The position numbers and the translations under genes are program-made. A stretch of DNA of 64,000 nt from Amborella trichopoda (Eukaryota; Streptophyta; Magnoliopsida; Amborellales; Amborellaceae), in NCBI RefSeq assembly GCF_000471905.2, contig NW_006499799.1, positions 5,600,979-5,664,978 of the forward strand, given 5' to 3'. The notes below the pieces were generated by a model. That model did no database searches. It saw nothing but the letters and a program-made list of their open reading frames with translations, and was not told the origin of the DNA. Within the stretch, counting starts at the first letter, position 1. Each line of letters opens with the position of its first letter. Positions 43,095 through 54,419 of this stretch are shown here, piece by piece.

Positions 43095-44045
43095 TCAAAT
43101 CCCTACACTGGGAAATCTCAAATCTGGTGGCCAGGTTTGCCTGAAGCACGCCTCTGTTCTTCTTCGGCACCCAGCTACTGAGTGATTGTCCTTCCCAAAG
43201 TGTGGGCACATCGAGCACCTGTTCTCCCTTACGTCGCTCGACAATGTCCTCTGAATCTTCTTACCCCTTTGGTTATCTCTTCCCCTGAAGTTCCTCCTTG
43301 CTGGTGGCCGAGCCTTTCTCCCCAAGTTTCCAAATTGGGCTGGTCCCATCTTCCATTTTCCCCCAACCAGGGACTCTTCACAATCCCTCTCAATCTTCAA
43401 GGCCAAATCTACCAAAGGGGAGAAGGTTTTGAGATTTTCTGATATCACCCTCCCCCTTATTTCTGGTTTGAGGCCTCTCTCAAATTTGTTCGCTTTTTGC
43501 GCCTCAGTATTAATGATGTGTCGTGCATATCTTGACAGCTCAGCAAACTTAGCTGCATATTGTTCCACCGATAGATTTCCCTGTTGTAGCTTAATGAACT
43601 CTACTTCTTTTCTTTTCCATACAGATTCAGGGAAATTCTTCTCATTGAATGCTTCTAGAAAATTTCCCCAACTCACTTCTGTCCCTGATTCTTCTCATGA
43701 TTGCTTCACTGAGCCCCACCAGTGCTCAGCATCTCCTTTTAACATGAAGGTCCCCAGTCTGACCTTCTGTTCATTCGTATAATGCAACACCTCAAATATC
43801 TTTTCTACTTGTCTTCTCCAACGTTCTGCTTTCTCTACTCCCCCGAGCCCCAAGAAAGTCGGAGGAGCCAGCCTTCTAAACTTTTCTATCAGACTACTAT
43901 CATTCTGGTCAAGGGCAGGGGTAGACGGACCGGCATTGCTTGTTTCATCATCTGTATTATGGCCTGTAAGATTCTGACAAACTCACCAAGGGCCTCTGTG
44001 CCTTCACTATTGGAGCTTACATGTCCTCGGCATCTTCAACCTAAG
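43095..44045 (-). pseudogene. Element A gag
   Basis: Minus strand, nearly continuous. N-terminal RRLAPPTFLGLGGVEKAERW, then WWGSV.., VSWGNFLEAFNEKNFPESVW, EFIKLQQGNLSVEQYAAKFA and LKPEIRGRV, which is the retrotransposon gag domain. A basic region follows (RRNFRGRDNQRGKK) and then a Cys/His segment CSMCPHFGKDNHSVAGC with wider spacing than the normal knuckle. One TGA interrupts the frame near 43695. Gag forms the particle and binds RNA. Confidence 0.85.
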
Positions 44046-44129
44046 ACATAAGCACTCAGTTACTAATCTACCCAAAACTATTCTAAGGACACTTCTAAAA
44101 CTTCCTAGGCCAATAATCCTATCATGGTT

Positions 44130-44141
44130 GCTTTGATACCA
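44130..44141 (-). other. Primer-binding site of element A
   Basis: On the minus strand TGGTATCAAAGC lies 4 bases after the 5' LTR. It matches the initiator tRNA-Met complement TGGTATCAGAGC except for one base. Confidence 0.75.
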
Positions 44142-44145
44142 TAAC

Positions 44146-47100
44146 TGTCATGACCCCACCCCCATACACCTACAGTGCCCTACCGGAGGGTGACAAAGTG
44201 TGGGATCGCGCCCGGAGGTTGCGAACGTCACTCAGGTGGGAATGGCTCAACACGTGTTAGAAATGTGGAATCAAAGTAAACCATAAAAATTAAATAAAAC
44301 TCATACATCAAGCACTAAAAACTGAATAAATTAAACCATTAAATTCTCATTCAAACTCCAAGATACTTTATAATATAGTTCAAGGCTTACAAGCCTGACT
44401 TTATAGTACATTACACCAAAACAACACAACGGCCTCGCCACTAGACACCTACTATGCAGAAAGGAATCCGTGACAGGTCTGATGCTTCAAATGTCTACCA
44501 CCACCACTCTGCTGCTCGACTCCCACAGTCAAGTGCTATCACTCTACGCATATGAAAGTAAGCGGAGTGAGCTATAAGCCACGTAAGTAGATCACCACCC
44601 TTGTATTCTCGTCTACATGCAGATACATAATAACATAGCCTACGGTTCATCACAAATCATATTGGTATCACAAAGTGGAGTTGTGCATTAGAATATAAAC
44701 ACCAGCAGTATAAAGAGAGCAAGGTTCAATTACCAGAGCATCGAATATTTTGTGAGATAGTAATTACATCGTTACTTATCATAGTTCCAGTCAGATACTC
44801 ATACATAATATCTAATTCAGACAGGCAGAAAACATAATTGTTTACTCCCGAAGTAGAAGCCACATCGATTAGGCTAAACCAATCCTATAACTTAAGACTT
44901 CTACCCTCATTCAAAAGGGAGGACAATGACAAATGGAGGTCCCATTTCGTAATATCCTCATTCATTCATGCAATCCTCAGCGCACTTTGGGGTATTTGAT
45001 AGGCAGTGGCCTTGCAAGACACGACCCTCTCCTTACACCATTAGGCAGGAGGGCGTTACACTACAATTAGATGACCCAATGCATAGTGCCCGTGACAATT
45101 TGGGGGACGCGGCCCTCCTTGTTATTCACAGTCACGCCTCGACTCCACTCCTATTATAGGAGTCAAGGTACAGTATACCCAACTACCAATGGGAGACCCA
45201 TTGCATAGTGGTCATATCACAGATATCAGTTTTCAGTATAACAGAATCACAAATCCAACTACCAATAGAGGACCCATTGCGTAGCGGTCAGGGCACATAT
45301 AACAGTCTTAATATAACAGAATTAGAGTAGCCACTACCAATGGAGGACCCATTGCGTAGCGATCATGGCACATATAACAGTCATAATATAACAGAATCAG
45401 AGTAGCCACTACCAATGGAGGACCCATTGCGTAGCGGTCATGGCACATACAACATTTTGTTATAACAGAATCACATATATTAATCAGTGCCACCGTATCA
45501 CAGTATCATATTTTCAGTTTCGCAGTATCATATTTTCAGTATCACAGTCTCATATTTTTCGGTAATTTCATACAGTGACGTCCAGCCATAAACAGGGCCA
45601 TAATGCTCGATCCATTTGGAACTCGGAAATGGTTTCAGAACCAATCTTTCACTAGACATGCGTATCTTTCAAATGGGATGGTTTGAAAGTGTTTGGACCC
45701 CGTTTGGTCCTTCAAAAGTGCATTAGAAAGGAGGCATCCCATCTGAAACCTGCTGTGTAGTTGGGACAGTGACATGTCTCACTTAGCATCATTATAACTT
45801 TCAATCCATAACATATTTTAACTAAAATTCGAGTAAAAATATGTATCTTTCAAACAAGGGTAGTTTTAGAATATTTGGACTCCATTTGGACATTCAAAAG
45901 TTCATAACAACTCAAATAATGATTCTGGATTTTACGAAATCTGTCTATAGTGATATATCTCCAAAAATAATTGTATAACTCTCAATTTAGGAAGAATTTA
46001 AAAATGTGTTCAACATGTGATTTCAATCATACTCATAAATATTTTAAATGACAGTAGTTTAGAAGAAAACAGACTCCATTTGGTCAATCAAAATTTGTGA
46101 CAACAAAGACATCAGTTATGCAATTTTACTGAATTTGTCAACAGTGATCTACTTACATATTTTGAAGCATAACTCTTCATGCATAAAGAATTTGAACAAG
46201 ATTTAAACATAAACATTTTAGTAGACACAGATATCTTTTCAATGACAGAGGTTTGAGGTCAATTGAACCTCATTTGATAGGTCAAAGGTAGATTACAAAA
46301 ACATATATCCTTTTTGAAAATTACAACACAATCACATCATCGCTCAACTTGACAATCAATTAGCTTCTAATTATGTTAATTCTTAACATAAACCAGTCAC
46401 ATCATCACTCAAATTGACAATCAATTAGATTCTAATTATGCTAATTCTTAACATAAACTTTTATCATTTTCTATTAGATACACAAAAACACATAATCACA
46501 GACTTTCCATAAAAATAAGGAAGATTCGATACCCATTTTGGTCATACAAAGGCAAGCTAAATTGCTAGAATTTACAGTACAGCAGTGTGCATATGCATCC
46601 ATTAATCATGCCACTACTTATGCAAATTATCATGCGTGATTTATGTCCAATCCATGCATAAGGACCTACAAGGTAGATGATCCACTTACCTTAGGTGCAC
46701 TGTGTCTCCAAATCTTCTCCCACAGTTTCCTCCTTCAAACTTCTAACAAGGCTCTTCAATGGTGAACAATAGCTAATAAAAGGGGCTTCAAGTTGAGCGG
46801 CTCTAGGGAGAGGGAGAGTGAAATGAATGGCATGAGGGAGAGGGAGAGGCTTAAGTACTCCCTTGATGGGAGGTGATAGCCCAAGTGTTGACAGGTGGCA
46901 TACACCACACATGCAACTGGACAAGTGACAATGTGTGGTTACATGCACTCAGCAGGTGGCAGTCACTGTTCATGTACGACAGTGTCACGCACGGCACTAC
47001 ACGGATACCACTAGTCCATTTGCTTCATCTTACTGTTGTTTGTGAAATTTTCTTCTTCTTCTCCATACACTCGCGGCGTTGCCTCTCTCTCTCTCTTCAT

Positions 47101-47371
47101 GCATGGTGTTGCTCCTCTCTTCATGTGCAGCGTTGCTCTTTCTCTCTCTTTATGTGCGGCGTTGCTCTTTCTTTCTATTTACTCGCAGCGCTTATCTTTC
47201 TCTCTCTTCACATGCGATACTGCTCTTTCTCTCTCTTCATGAGTGGCACTGCTCTTTCTCTCTCTTCACAAGCGGCGTTGCCCCTCTCACTTCACAAGCA
47301 AGTGTTACCCTCTCTTTCACGCTCCTACCACTGTGTATGTTTCCATGGACGGGAAAACCTTGGTCCTTACA
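44146..47371 (-). repeat. Element A 5' LTR (right copy, 3226 bp)
   Basis: Begins TGTCATGACC, ends GGTCCTTACA, followed by ATTAT. It is longer than the left copy, in part because of a segment GTGACAAAGTGTGGGATCG near 44186 and a tandem duplication near 46335-46460 (CAATTAG.TTCTAATTATG twice). It carries the same 73-bp block (45180-45465) and 29-bp array (about 47085-47320). Confidence 0.85.
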
Positions 47372-47376
47372 ATTAT
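47372..47376. repeat. Right target-site duplication of element A
   Basis: ATTAT directly follows the LTR; one difference from GTTAT at the left. Confidence 0.8.
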
Positions 47377-47529
47377 GTTTACTTCTTGGCTCTCTACTTC
47401 TTGTCAAACGCAAGATGAGCATTTAAAGATTCTTTAAATGCATCTATTTAGCATCTATTTGGGAAGTAGAAAAAGCCATTATTCCTTTTAAACGGAAATG
47501 GTTTGATAGGGTTGTAGCACTAACAAAAT

Positions 47530-47870
47530 AAGTAAAGCCTCATCTCATAACTCATCACAAATTGCTATTCAAGCATTGAAAAACCTTTACATCGATCATC
47601 TAGGCTTGAACATTTTGATTGTAAAACAAATTAGGATTTCAAGCTATAAAAATAGTGTATATTATAACAAATTATTTAAAACGTACATTTCTCCCTAAAA
47701 ATAACTGTTCATAGATCTGTAACATTTTATGAGTTTCAAATTTTATTAGCGGTGTTGGAAATTTATTTTAGAGCCATCATGGAGATTTCTGTTGCTAAAA
47801 GTGTTTTTTGGACGTGGATTTAAGTTGAGGCTTATTTTTGGTTTCATAAAGCCTAGGCCCTAAAAGAACT
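47530..47870. mobile_element. Foldback MITE of the ATAGATCTGT family, copy
   Basis: Shares TGTTCATAGATCTGTAA, TTTTAGAGCCATCATGGAGATTTC and a GCTTATTTTTGG...AAGCCTAGGC end with 53860-54225 and 51640-51780. Copy 2 of the segmental duplication lacks most of it (near 61630-61690), so the element may have been lost there or arrived later here. Confidence 0.45.
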
Positions 47871-48157
47871 TCATCCTTATTTGAATTACAACTCCAAATA
47901 GGAAATTAATTCCTACGTCACAAACTTTTAACTGAACCATATTAAGAAACGTGAAAACACCAGATCTTCTCTCTGTCGTTACAAGAATGAAAAACCACTT
48001 AATCTTCTCTCTAATAAGAAGAAACAAAACCCCCCCAAATCTTCTCTCTTTACACCAGTGTAGGATTGCATGACCTGGCCGCCGAACCCAGCCATGGGTT
48101 AGGTTCGGGTAACTTGGAATCGGCTCGAGTTGGCTAGGCATAGGCTAGGTAAAAGAG

Positions 48158-48515
48158 TGTTCAAAAAATAAAATAAAAATAAAAATAAAACCCTGAAAAA
48201 GCTAAAAGCTCTTGTTCAAAGTAAATATAAATAAAACGCATCTAAATGAGGTTTAAAACGTATTCGATTTTAAAAAAATATTTTGTTACCAAGGGTATTA
48301 TAGAAATAATCTAAAAAAAAAGGGAAAATACAAAGATAAGTATTATGGCTATAATACTTACCAATATTTTTCCAAATGATAGAAAACATATAAAACCCAT
48401 TAAAAATAAGGTTCTTATTTTTTGGATTTTTTAAAGAATTTTTTCAAACTCAAGGACTTGACCATCAAAATCGGGATATCTTGTTCGACTGTACCGGTTT
48501 GTCTAACACTAAGAG
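48158..48515. mobile_element. Small hAT-like element (AGTGTTCAAAAAATA...CTAACACT)
   Basis: Ends are AGTGTT and AACACT, with GTTCGA.TGTACCGG-like sub-terminal DNA. The duplicated copy is at 61888-62236. No coding capacity. Confidence 0.35.
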
Positions 48516-48540
48516 AGAATGATGGGCGACGGTTTTTTTT

Positions 48541-48720
48541 TTTTTTTTTTGAGGTAGTTTAGTGGGGAAGACAGTTCTTTGCCCATTTTTTTCTAATAGG
48601 ATGAGAGTTAGTTTTTTAAGGGTATTAATGGGGTAGTGTCGGAGGAAATGAAAACCCCAACGTGATGATTAGGGTATGGGGGTGCTATCACCACAACCCC
48701 AGCCCCTTTTGATGGGTACT
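48541..48720 (-). mobile_element. LINE 3'-end fragment, minus strand
   Basis: An 18-T run on the plus strand is followed by GAGGTAGTTTAGTGGGGAAGA and GCCCATTTTTTTC. This is the same design as the LINE tails at 5453 and 5564 and at 62289. Read on the minus strand it ends in poly(A). Confidence 0.45.
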
Positions 48721-48974
48721 TCAATAATGTGCTTATTTAAGGAGAGAGAGAAAGAGAGGCCTAGGTGCCCCCATATCGTGCCTGTTGAAGAGAGAAAGAG
48801 AGAGGCTAAGTCCTTCGTAATGTGTATGCTGGAAAGAGAAAAAGAATGTCCTATCATATTATGCACGCTAGGTGAGACGAGAAAGAGAGATGGATCATGT
48901 GTACTTTCATAATGTGAATGATAAGAGAGAGAGAGAGAGAGAGAGAAGCCTAGGTCTTTCATAACGTGCATGCC

Positions 48975-49013
<39 letters not shown>

Positions 49014-49030
49014 AGCCATGGGTACTCTCA
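48720..49030. repeat. GA-rich minisatellite
   Basis: Units of about 55-75 bp contain TTTCATAATGTGCATGC (variants) and AGAGAGAGAG runs; pure (GA)n runs lie at 48923-48948 and 48978-49011. The related block in copy 2 is at 62465-62760. Confidence 0.65.
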
Positions 49031-49189
49031 TAAGGTGATAATGTTCATGTTGGGTGAGAGAAAGAAGAAGAAGAAGCATTGATCCTTCCTATGGCTTCTG
49101 TTTGAGCTTTACCTAGACTCTCGTCAGATCATACCCAAATCACCCAAATCAAGCTCTCTTCTAGAGTAATTAGTGCTAGGTTGGCTGGT

Positions 49190-49868
49190 GGAATAAGAGG
49201 TGGTTGAACTGATTCGGTCTTCTTGGGAAAATACCATAAGTTATGTTTTTATTGATTTTCAATTGCACGAAAAATTGCTTAACATTAAGCACAAACTAAT
49301 AAATTGGAAGAAGGAGACTATATATCTAGTGAAATCTAAGATTGAGGAGGTCTTGCTAGATATAGAAATCATGCATTTAAATATCCAATAGGAGGGGGTA
49401 TTAACTGAAGATATTGTGATTGAGAGGAATGCCAAGCTTTAATCTCTTCAGGAGTTACGTAAGCTGGAAGATATTTATTGGAAACAAAGATCTATATCTA
49501 AATGGCTAAAAGAAGGGGACTGAAACACTAAATACTTCCATGTCATAACTAGTGCTTGCAAGAGGCCAAATGTTATATCAGGTATCACGATCCTAGGTGT
49601 GGATTATGATGATAGTCATGCTACTGCTAAAGTTGTAGTTGAGTACCTTAAAAAAGCTTTCACGATTGAAGCCAGATTTACCCCAAGATTGGATCGGATC
49701 CCATTCAAATGCCTTATTCAGGAATTTAGAAGTCAGTTGAAGGTAGACGTGTCTATAGTCTGGGTCCAAATCTTGGATCTAAATACTATTCATGTCTGGG
49801 TTCAATCAGGTCTACGTCTGGTAATATTTTTTCGATCCCAATATAAGAAACCGTCTCATTGTTTTTAA
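49190..49868 (+). pseudogene. LINE (L1-type) ORF2 fragment, copy 1
   Basis: One plus-strand frame with a few stops shows the linker before the reverse transcriptase: ELIRSSWENT, HEKLLNIKHKLINWKK, then YWKQRSISKWLKEGD.NTKYFH and a CKRPNVISGITI block. This is the conserved WLKEGDxNTKFFH region of plant L1 LINEs. The TGG codon of GDWNTK is a TGA stop. The RT core itself is missing because of the deletion relative to copy 2. Confidence 0.75.
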
Positions 49869-49875
49869 ACTTTTG

Positions 49876-50930
49876 AAGAAAAAGGTGATATTTTTCATAA
49901 TCAACCTTCAAATGTGATAAATATGTAAACTACGTTTGAAATCTCATAAAAGCCATTGAATGAATGTCATCTTAGAAAAGCCTGTCTATAGATTCTATGC
50001 TTTTTTTTAAAAAAAAAAAGAAGAATGTTAGTGACTTAGAGCTCCAAACATATATTCTGTTAAAGTCTAAGATTAAATCTCTATCTTCTTACTGCTCAAA
50101 AAGAAAAAACAAATCCCTAACTTCTTATTATATTTTTTAAGCGAAAATTTTTATTTGGAACTCTAATTTCCAAACTGAGAATAAAGGCATGACGTAAACA
50201 AATTGGTTTGGGACTTCGAGTTCTCAACCGGGCAGTTTGGGAAATATAAAAAAGGAAACATAAGCCCCATGCCGGTAAAATTTAAAACCTTGGGAATACT
50301 GTTCAACAACCCCAACAATAAAGAAAGATTTTTGTTATTTTTCCTAAATTATATGTTAAATATTAGCAATTTATAACTAAAAAGTGTAAAAGCTTATAAA
50401 GGAGAAATATTCTTGAGCTTTACTTAAACATAAAAGTAATAGGCTTTCCTTTGTTAGGATTAGAGAGGTGATGAGAGTGTGGAGATCCTCATTTCAACTC
50501 CCAAACCGTTTAGGTTCAGCAAGAGGGATTCATATTTGGATGACAGAGACATAGAAGACGCTTTGGTGTTACAAACTTCGTGGCTTTAAGATTTTGCAAG
50601 GAAAATGTTTGGTATGTTTTTTAATTTCCTTGAAAAAATGTTCATATCAAATAAAAGATTTTTATTATGTCATGTGGGTCAGTGATTATATTTAAAGAAA
50701 AAAAGAAAATTATTGAAATATATTAAATCTTTAGGAAATTTAACAATTAACCTTTTTTCATGTATTCAAATAATTGTTTTCTTTTGTTTATTGTGATAAG
50801 TTTTCTTACAAAAAAAATATATAAACTCTATAGATGTAATTTCTACCTTTCCTCTCCTAAAAGCTAGAATTTTTCGTCATATTCATCATGTAAGAGAGTC
50901 ATTTATTTTTGTTTGATTTAACCAATGTTT
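49876..50930. other. AT-rich intergenic DNA
   Basis: No gene, tRNA or clear element is seen. There are A-runs near 50010 and 50695-50710. Confidence 0.4.
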
Positions 50931-50934
50931 TAAA

Positions 50935-51265
50935 ACTCTGACGAATCAGATGGTCAACGGTTAGGATCAAATCGATTCCTTGATGGTATGGGTCTCAGTC
51001 TGGAAACCCAAATCCCCCCCTCCCTCCCAATATGCATTTTCCCTTCTCCTTTTTTTTAAGTTATATTTAATGTTTTCATATGTCCCCTCTAAATACTCAA
51101 TTTGTAAACCATTACTTTAATTTTTTTTATATGTTGTTTATTTTTAAAAATATTTTCTGAGATCACTAATTCGGACTGATATAAACTTGATCCAAATCAC
51201 CAATTCAACAATCTAACACAGATCTATATGAGAACAATCAACCCCGACGATTTGGATTGTAAGAC
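50935..51265. mobile_element. Possible MITE with AATGTTTTAAAACTC end
   Basis: It starts CCAATGTTTTAAAACTCTGACGAATCAGATGG and ends GGATTGTAAGACACTGGAT; the end sequences are weakly complementary. The sub-terminal GGTCAACGGTTAGGATC and CAACCCCGACGATTTGG suggest hAT-type ends. Tentative. Confidence 0.25.
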
Positions 51266-51379
51266 ACTGGATTTATCAATAGACCTTTACTTCTTTCCTT
51301 TTTTTTCCTCAGATCTGGCAAATAAAAAACACACTAAAGTCCAAATAAATAGTTAAATATTAAAAAGACATCGATAGGG

Positions 51380-51392
51380 CACTACAAGAAAA
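51380..51392 (+). mobile_element. CACTA-type terminal inverted repeat, one end
   Basis: CACTACAAGAAAA is the typical terminus of plant CACTA (En/Spm) transposons. A matching TTTTCTTGTAGTG end was not found within the window, so the element is truncated, or its other end has decayed. Confidence 0.4.
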
Positions 51393-51639
51393 GTAATCAT
51401 CAAGAGAAGAACCACAAGCCTAGTTTGCAGGATACAATTATATTCGACCCAGAATTACCATCCAACGGCTGTGTTCATGTATTTTCCCTATATTGTCCTA
51501 TCAATAATTTTGTAACTATCATCAAGGTTTGGGGTGATGTGTTTTTTTTCCTACAGTTTGCTAACTATGCTCGTTATAGCAGCTTGCAAGTTTTGTTATC
51601 ATGGGGTGATATTTTCTAAGTGTTTATATATCCATGATA

Positions 51640-51785
51640 TCTGTAATATTTTTTGAACTACAAATTTTGTAATCAATGGTGGAAATAGATTTTATAGCCA
51701 TCATAGGGGCGTCAATTCATGAAGTGTTCCAAGGTTTCCAGTTGAAGCTTTACCCTTTTTCATAAGGCCTAGGCGTAATAGAAAT
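51640..51785. mobile_element. Partial foldback MITE (ATAGATCTGT family right end)
   Basis: GTGGAAATAGATTTTATAGCCATCATAGG...CATAAGGCCTAGGC matches the right part of 47530-47870. The left part is missing. Confidence 0.35.
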
Positions 51786-51939
51786 CGCATCTTTTAAATG
51801 GTAGACAAATCAATAAATAAGTTAACATAACATATAATTACAAGAAACAAGAACCCATATTACCCCGAAATCAAAAAACATCAAAACCCTACGCTCAAAC
51901 CTTTCAAAGTAAAATAATATGGAAAAATTTTATATAAGG

Positions 51940-52262
51940 TTGACACCTTATATTGTAAAACTAAATTTTACCCAGACCAGGACCTAGTTCGGGTCAACGT
52001 CATTAGCACGCAAACTTGACCCAAACTCGGGTCAAGAAATTTTTAAAAATGAAAATTTAACTTATATGTTGTACAGTTATATATTTTATACAGAGAAGAG
52101 TATATATTTTTACAGAGATAGGGTCCATGTCCAACCTGGACAAATCCAACTCATTTGGACCCTGACCCAACCCATTGGGTCGAAGAATGGAGATGGACCC
52201 AGACCCAGACCCAGACGCGGAGCCGGTTCGGGTTGACCTGACGTGATTGCCACCCCTGACCT
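51940..52262. mobile_element. Possible non-autonomous hAT-like element
   Basis: The right end is TTGCCACCCCTGAC (complement GTCAGGGGTGGCAA), the usual CAGGGGTGGCAA-type end of plant hAT elements. Sub-terminal DNA is rich in ACCCAGACCCAGACCC and CGGGTC. The left end is not clear. Confidence 0.4.
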
Positions 52263-52943
52263 GCTGTTGCATGGCGTCGATCCTTTACTCAAACGTCCCT
52301 TGAATTTTTGAAAGACAGAAACTAAGTCTAACCCCTTAACATGAATGATAAGGAAATATTATTGGTTTTTAGAAGTTGCAAGAAGTGGCAGCTTTTCATT
52401 AAAACGAGCATTTGGAGAGTACATGGGGTGTGGATTTGAGGAGTTTCCATCAAAACAAGCATATGCTAGGCATGCGAGTGTTGATTGAGAGAGAAAGAGC
52501 TCCAACCCAACCTAATTTCTGAAGAAATCAAATTTTTAGAATCAACCCAAATTTAAATAAAAAAATTCATGACAAATATAGATGAATTTCTTGAATTATA
52601 GATGAAGCCCTGCCTCAGCTACCTCAATTTTCTTACAGAACCCATAAAAAAGGCACAAATATTTATAATACAGTTTATCTTACTCCTTGTATTTCAATGC
52701 CGAAATACAATGGACAAAAAAAATCACAGAAAACTATAAATTTTTCGATACATTTGATTATGCCTTGATATCAAGGAAGAAAGGATTATTACTTCTTTTT
52801 AACTTGTTAAGGACTCATGTAAAACATTACAAAACTGGGTGTCTGCAACATATTTGCAAACAATTTGGGGAACCTAATTCCTTCTTTCTCATATTGTTAA
52901 AACTTGTCTTTTCACATAGAGAGAGCATTTGTGTATAATTTTA

Positions 52944-52954
52944 ATCCCACATCA
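52944..52954 (+). promoter_or_regulatory. USE-like element upstream of the U2-like gene
   Basis: ATCCCACATCA matches the plant snRNA upstream sequence element RTCCCACATCG at all but the last base. It lies only 35-45 bp before the RNA start; in functional plant U2 genes it is near -70 with a TATA box near -30. No TATA box is seen between it and the start. Confidence 0.5.
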
Positions 52955-52988
52955 ACGGTTTGGGACGTCGACAAACCCATTACAAAGC

Positions 52989-53183
52989 GTACCTTTCTCG
53001 GCCTTTTGTCTAAGATCAAGTGTAGTATCTGTTCTTATCAGTTTAATATCTGATACGTGGTCCATCGGACCACATGATATTAAATTAATTTTTCAGTGGG
53101 GGAGAGACCGCAACACTAGCTTGCTAGTGGGTCCCTCGAGCATCGCTCATTCTTTGCACTACTGCATGGGCCTGGCACACTCC
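52989..53183 (+). ncRNA. U2 spliceosomal snRNA-like sequence (probably a pseudogene)
   Basis: The 5' part is nearly identical to U2 snRNA: ACCTTTCTCGGCCTTTTG, AAGATCAAGTGTAGTATCTG with the GTAGTA branch-point recognition element, and TTCTTATCAGTTTAATATC. A stem-loop (GTGGTCCATCGGACCAC), an Sm-site-like AATTTTTC and 3' stem-loops follow (CACTAGCTTGCTAGTG, CATCGCTCATTCTTTGCACTACTGCATGGGCCTGGC). U2 base-pairs with the intron branch site in the spliceosome. Differences include G for A at the first base and T for G at GGCTAAG. With the compact promoter and missing TATA this suggests a non-functional copy, but the fold is well kept. Confidence 0.85.
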
Positions 53184-53469
53184 TACCAAATCGGTTCCAA
53201 ATTTTTACATCTTGTGTTTGATATTTTCTAATTTAATTTAACAACGACCTATATTGTCTAATTTAATCACACATTAACCTTTCTCTCTCTTTCACTCCTC
53301 TCCTTTCTCTATCTCTTCTCTTTCTCCTCTCTCTCTATTTTCTTTATCCCTTTCTCTCATGTTAAGCTCTTTTTTTCTCTCGTAAAAAAAAAAAATAGAC
53401 GGCTGATATTGCCCCAATCATAATGTCACGTCTCTATACTATTTTATTTTTAATTATTTTTAACAAACT
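53184..53469. other. Intergenic, with a CT-rich patch
   Basis: A CTCTTTC-rich stretch runs from about 53280 to 53380. Nothing else is recognised. Confidence 0.4.
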
Positions 53470-53815
53470 ATTTTGACATCAAATCTTGGACATCCACTCT
53501 TCTCTTAAAATCACACTAATATTATCAATAAAATTAAACAACCAAAATACCCTTGAAAGTTTCAAGGGCCATTTGGATCATTATATTTTATAGAAAAATG
53601 GTTTTTAATATTTTTTTTTAGCTGCACAACATTAATATGACGACACGTACCAAATTTCATGTTCATATAATTTGTAGAAAGAAAACAACAAATAAAATAC
53701 TCTAAGGCATCTGATAAGATCAAATGATTTGTGGCTCACTTAATCTAAATTGGACGGCTGGATAGGGGGGGAAGCATATATCTTATAGGGGTAGGAGAAG
53801 TATAGAAACTTTTCC
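53470..53815. mobile_element. MITE related to 4805-5120 and 1-411
   Basis: GGACATCCACTCTTCTCTTAAA at the left, CCATTTGGATCATTAT in the middle and CTCACTTAATCTAAATTGG with GGCTGGATAGGGG at the right correspond to the other copies in order. Non-coding. Confidence 0.5.
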
Positions 53816-53859
53816 CTTGTTGGAAATGTTTTTTTTAATGTTGAGAAAAGTTTATACAA

Positions 53860-54225
53860 AGCCGAGGCTCTAAACAATCAAATTTGAGCCTCCTCCAAAA
53901 CTTTCACTAGAAGAGGTTATTATGATGTTCAAATATCTTCAAATTGATCATCTTGAAATCAAGATGCATGGACATGAGAAAAAAATGGATTTCAAGTTTT
54001 GGAAATAGTGTATTTTGTAACGTATTTTTGGACCGTCAATTTTCAAGATTTTTAGGTTTTCATAGATCTGTCGATCTGCACTAGTTTTGAAGCTTTAAAC
54101 TTTGTAAATAAATATAAAAATATATTTTAAGGTTATCACAAAGATTTTCAGTATTGAAACCACATTTCTCGATACTATTTGAAGTTAGGCTCTAGTTTGA
54201 TTGTTTAGAGACTAGGCTCTTTACA
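53860..54225. mobile_element. Foldback MITE of the ATAGATCTGT family
   Basis: Inverted ends: GAGGCTCTAAACAATCAAATTTG (from 53864) against its complement around 54186-54215. The middle has TTTTCATAGATCTGTCG. About 366 bp, non-coding. Confidence 0.5.
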
Positions 54226-54419
54226 AACCGCACCCTTTAATGCTTTTTATCATGGCATTTGGAAAGTGTTTGAGCCATGAATACTTATTTTTACATTTTT
54301 CCATCTTTTTTAAAAAAATTAAAAATACCCATGGGTACAAATCGATTTAAAATCCAATTCTTCATTAGATTTTGGTTGTGCATTGTTTAATCAAGCTTTT
54401 AATATATTTTTCATATTTT

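Larger units (their letters stand above)
8946..47371 (-). mobile_element. Element A: Ty3/gypsy chromovirus (Del/Tekay-like), 38.4 kb with nested insertions
   Basis: Two long direct repeats, 8946-12068 and 44146-47371, start TGTCA and end CTTACA. They are flanked by GTTAT and ATTAT. The primer-binding site and gag lie beside the right LTR and integrase beside the left, so the element is on the minus strand with its 5' LTR at the right. Order is gag-PR-RT-RH-IN-chromodomain, the Ty3/gypsy order, with a C-terminal chromodomain of the kind carried by chromoviruses. A 27.5-kb insertion (element B) separates RNase H from integrase. Without it the element would be about 10.9 kb, a normal size for Del/Tekay elements with LTRs of about 3 kb. 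All coding domains carry stops or frameshifts. Confidence 0.85.
47377..49875. repeat. Segmental duplication, flank copy 1
   Basis: This stretch matches 61510-63830 in order: CTACTTCTTGTCAAACG, a foldback element, a small hAT-like element, a T-run, a GA minisatellite and a LINE RT fragment. With 5148-8945 it forms the first copy of the duplicated HAK locus, split by element A. Relative to copy 2 it has a deletion of about 230 bp after GACGTGTCTATA (near 49758). Confidence 0.8.

Noticed and set aside
43182..44051. Plus-strand frames of 86-117 codons in the gag region of A
   Set aside because: They are mirror frames of the minus-strand gag, which has clear domain similarity.
8946..47371. A plant endogenous pararetrovirus or envelope-bearing retrovirus
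   Set aside because: No movement protein, coat protein or envelope-like gene was found. Domain order and primer sites are those of Ty3/gypsy retrotransposons.
52929..53231. A 100-codon frame across the U2-like sequence
   Set aside because: The sequence is explained by U2 snRNA; the frame has no protein similarity.
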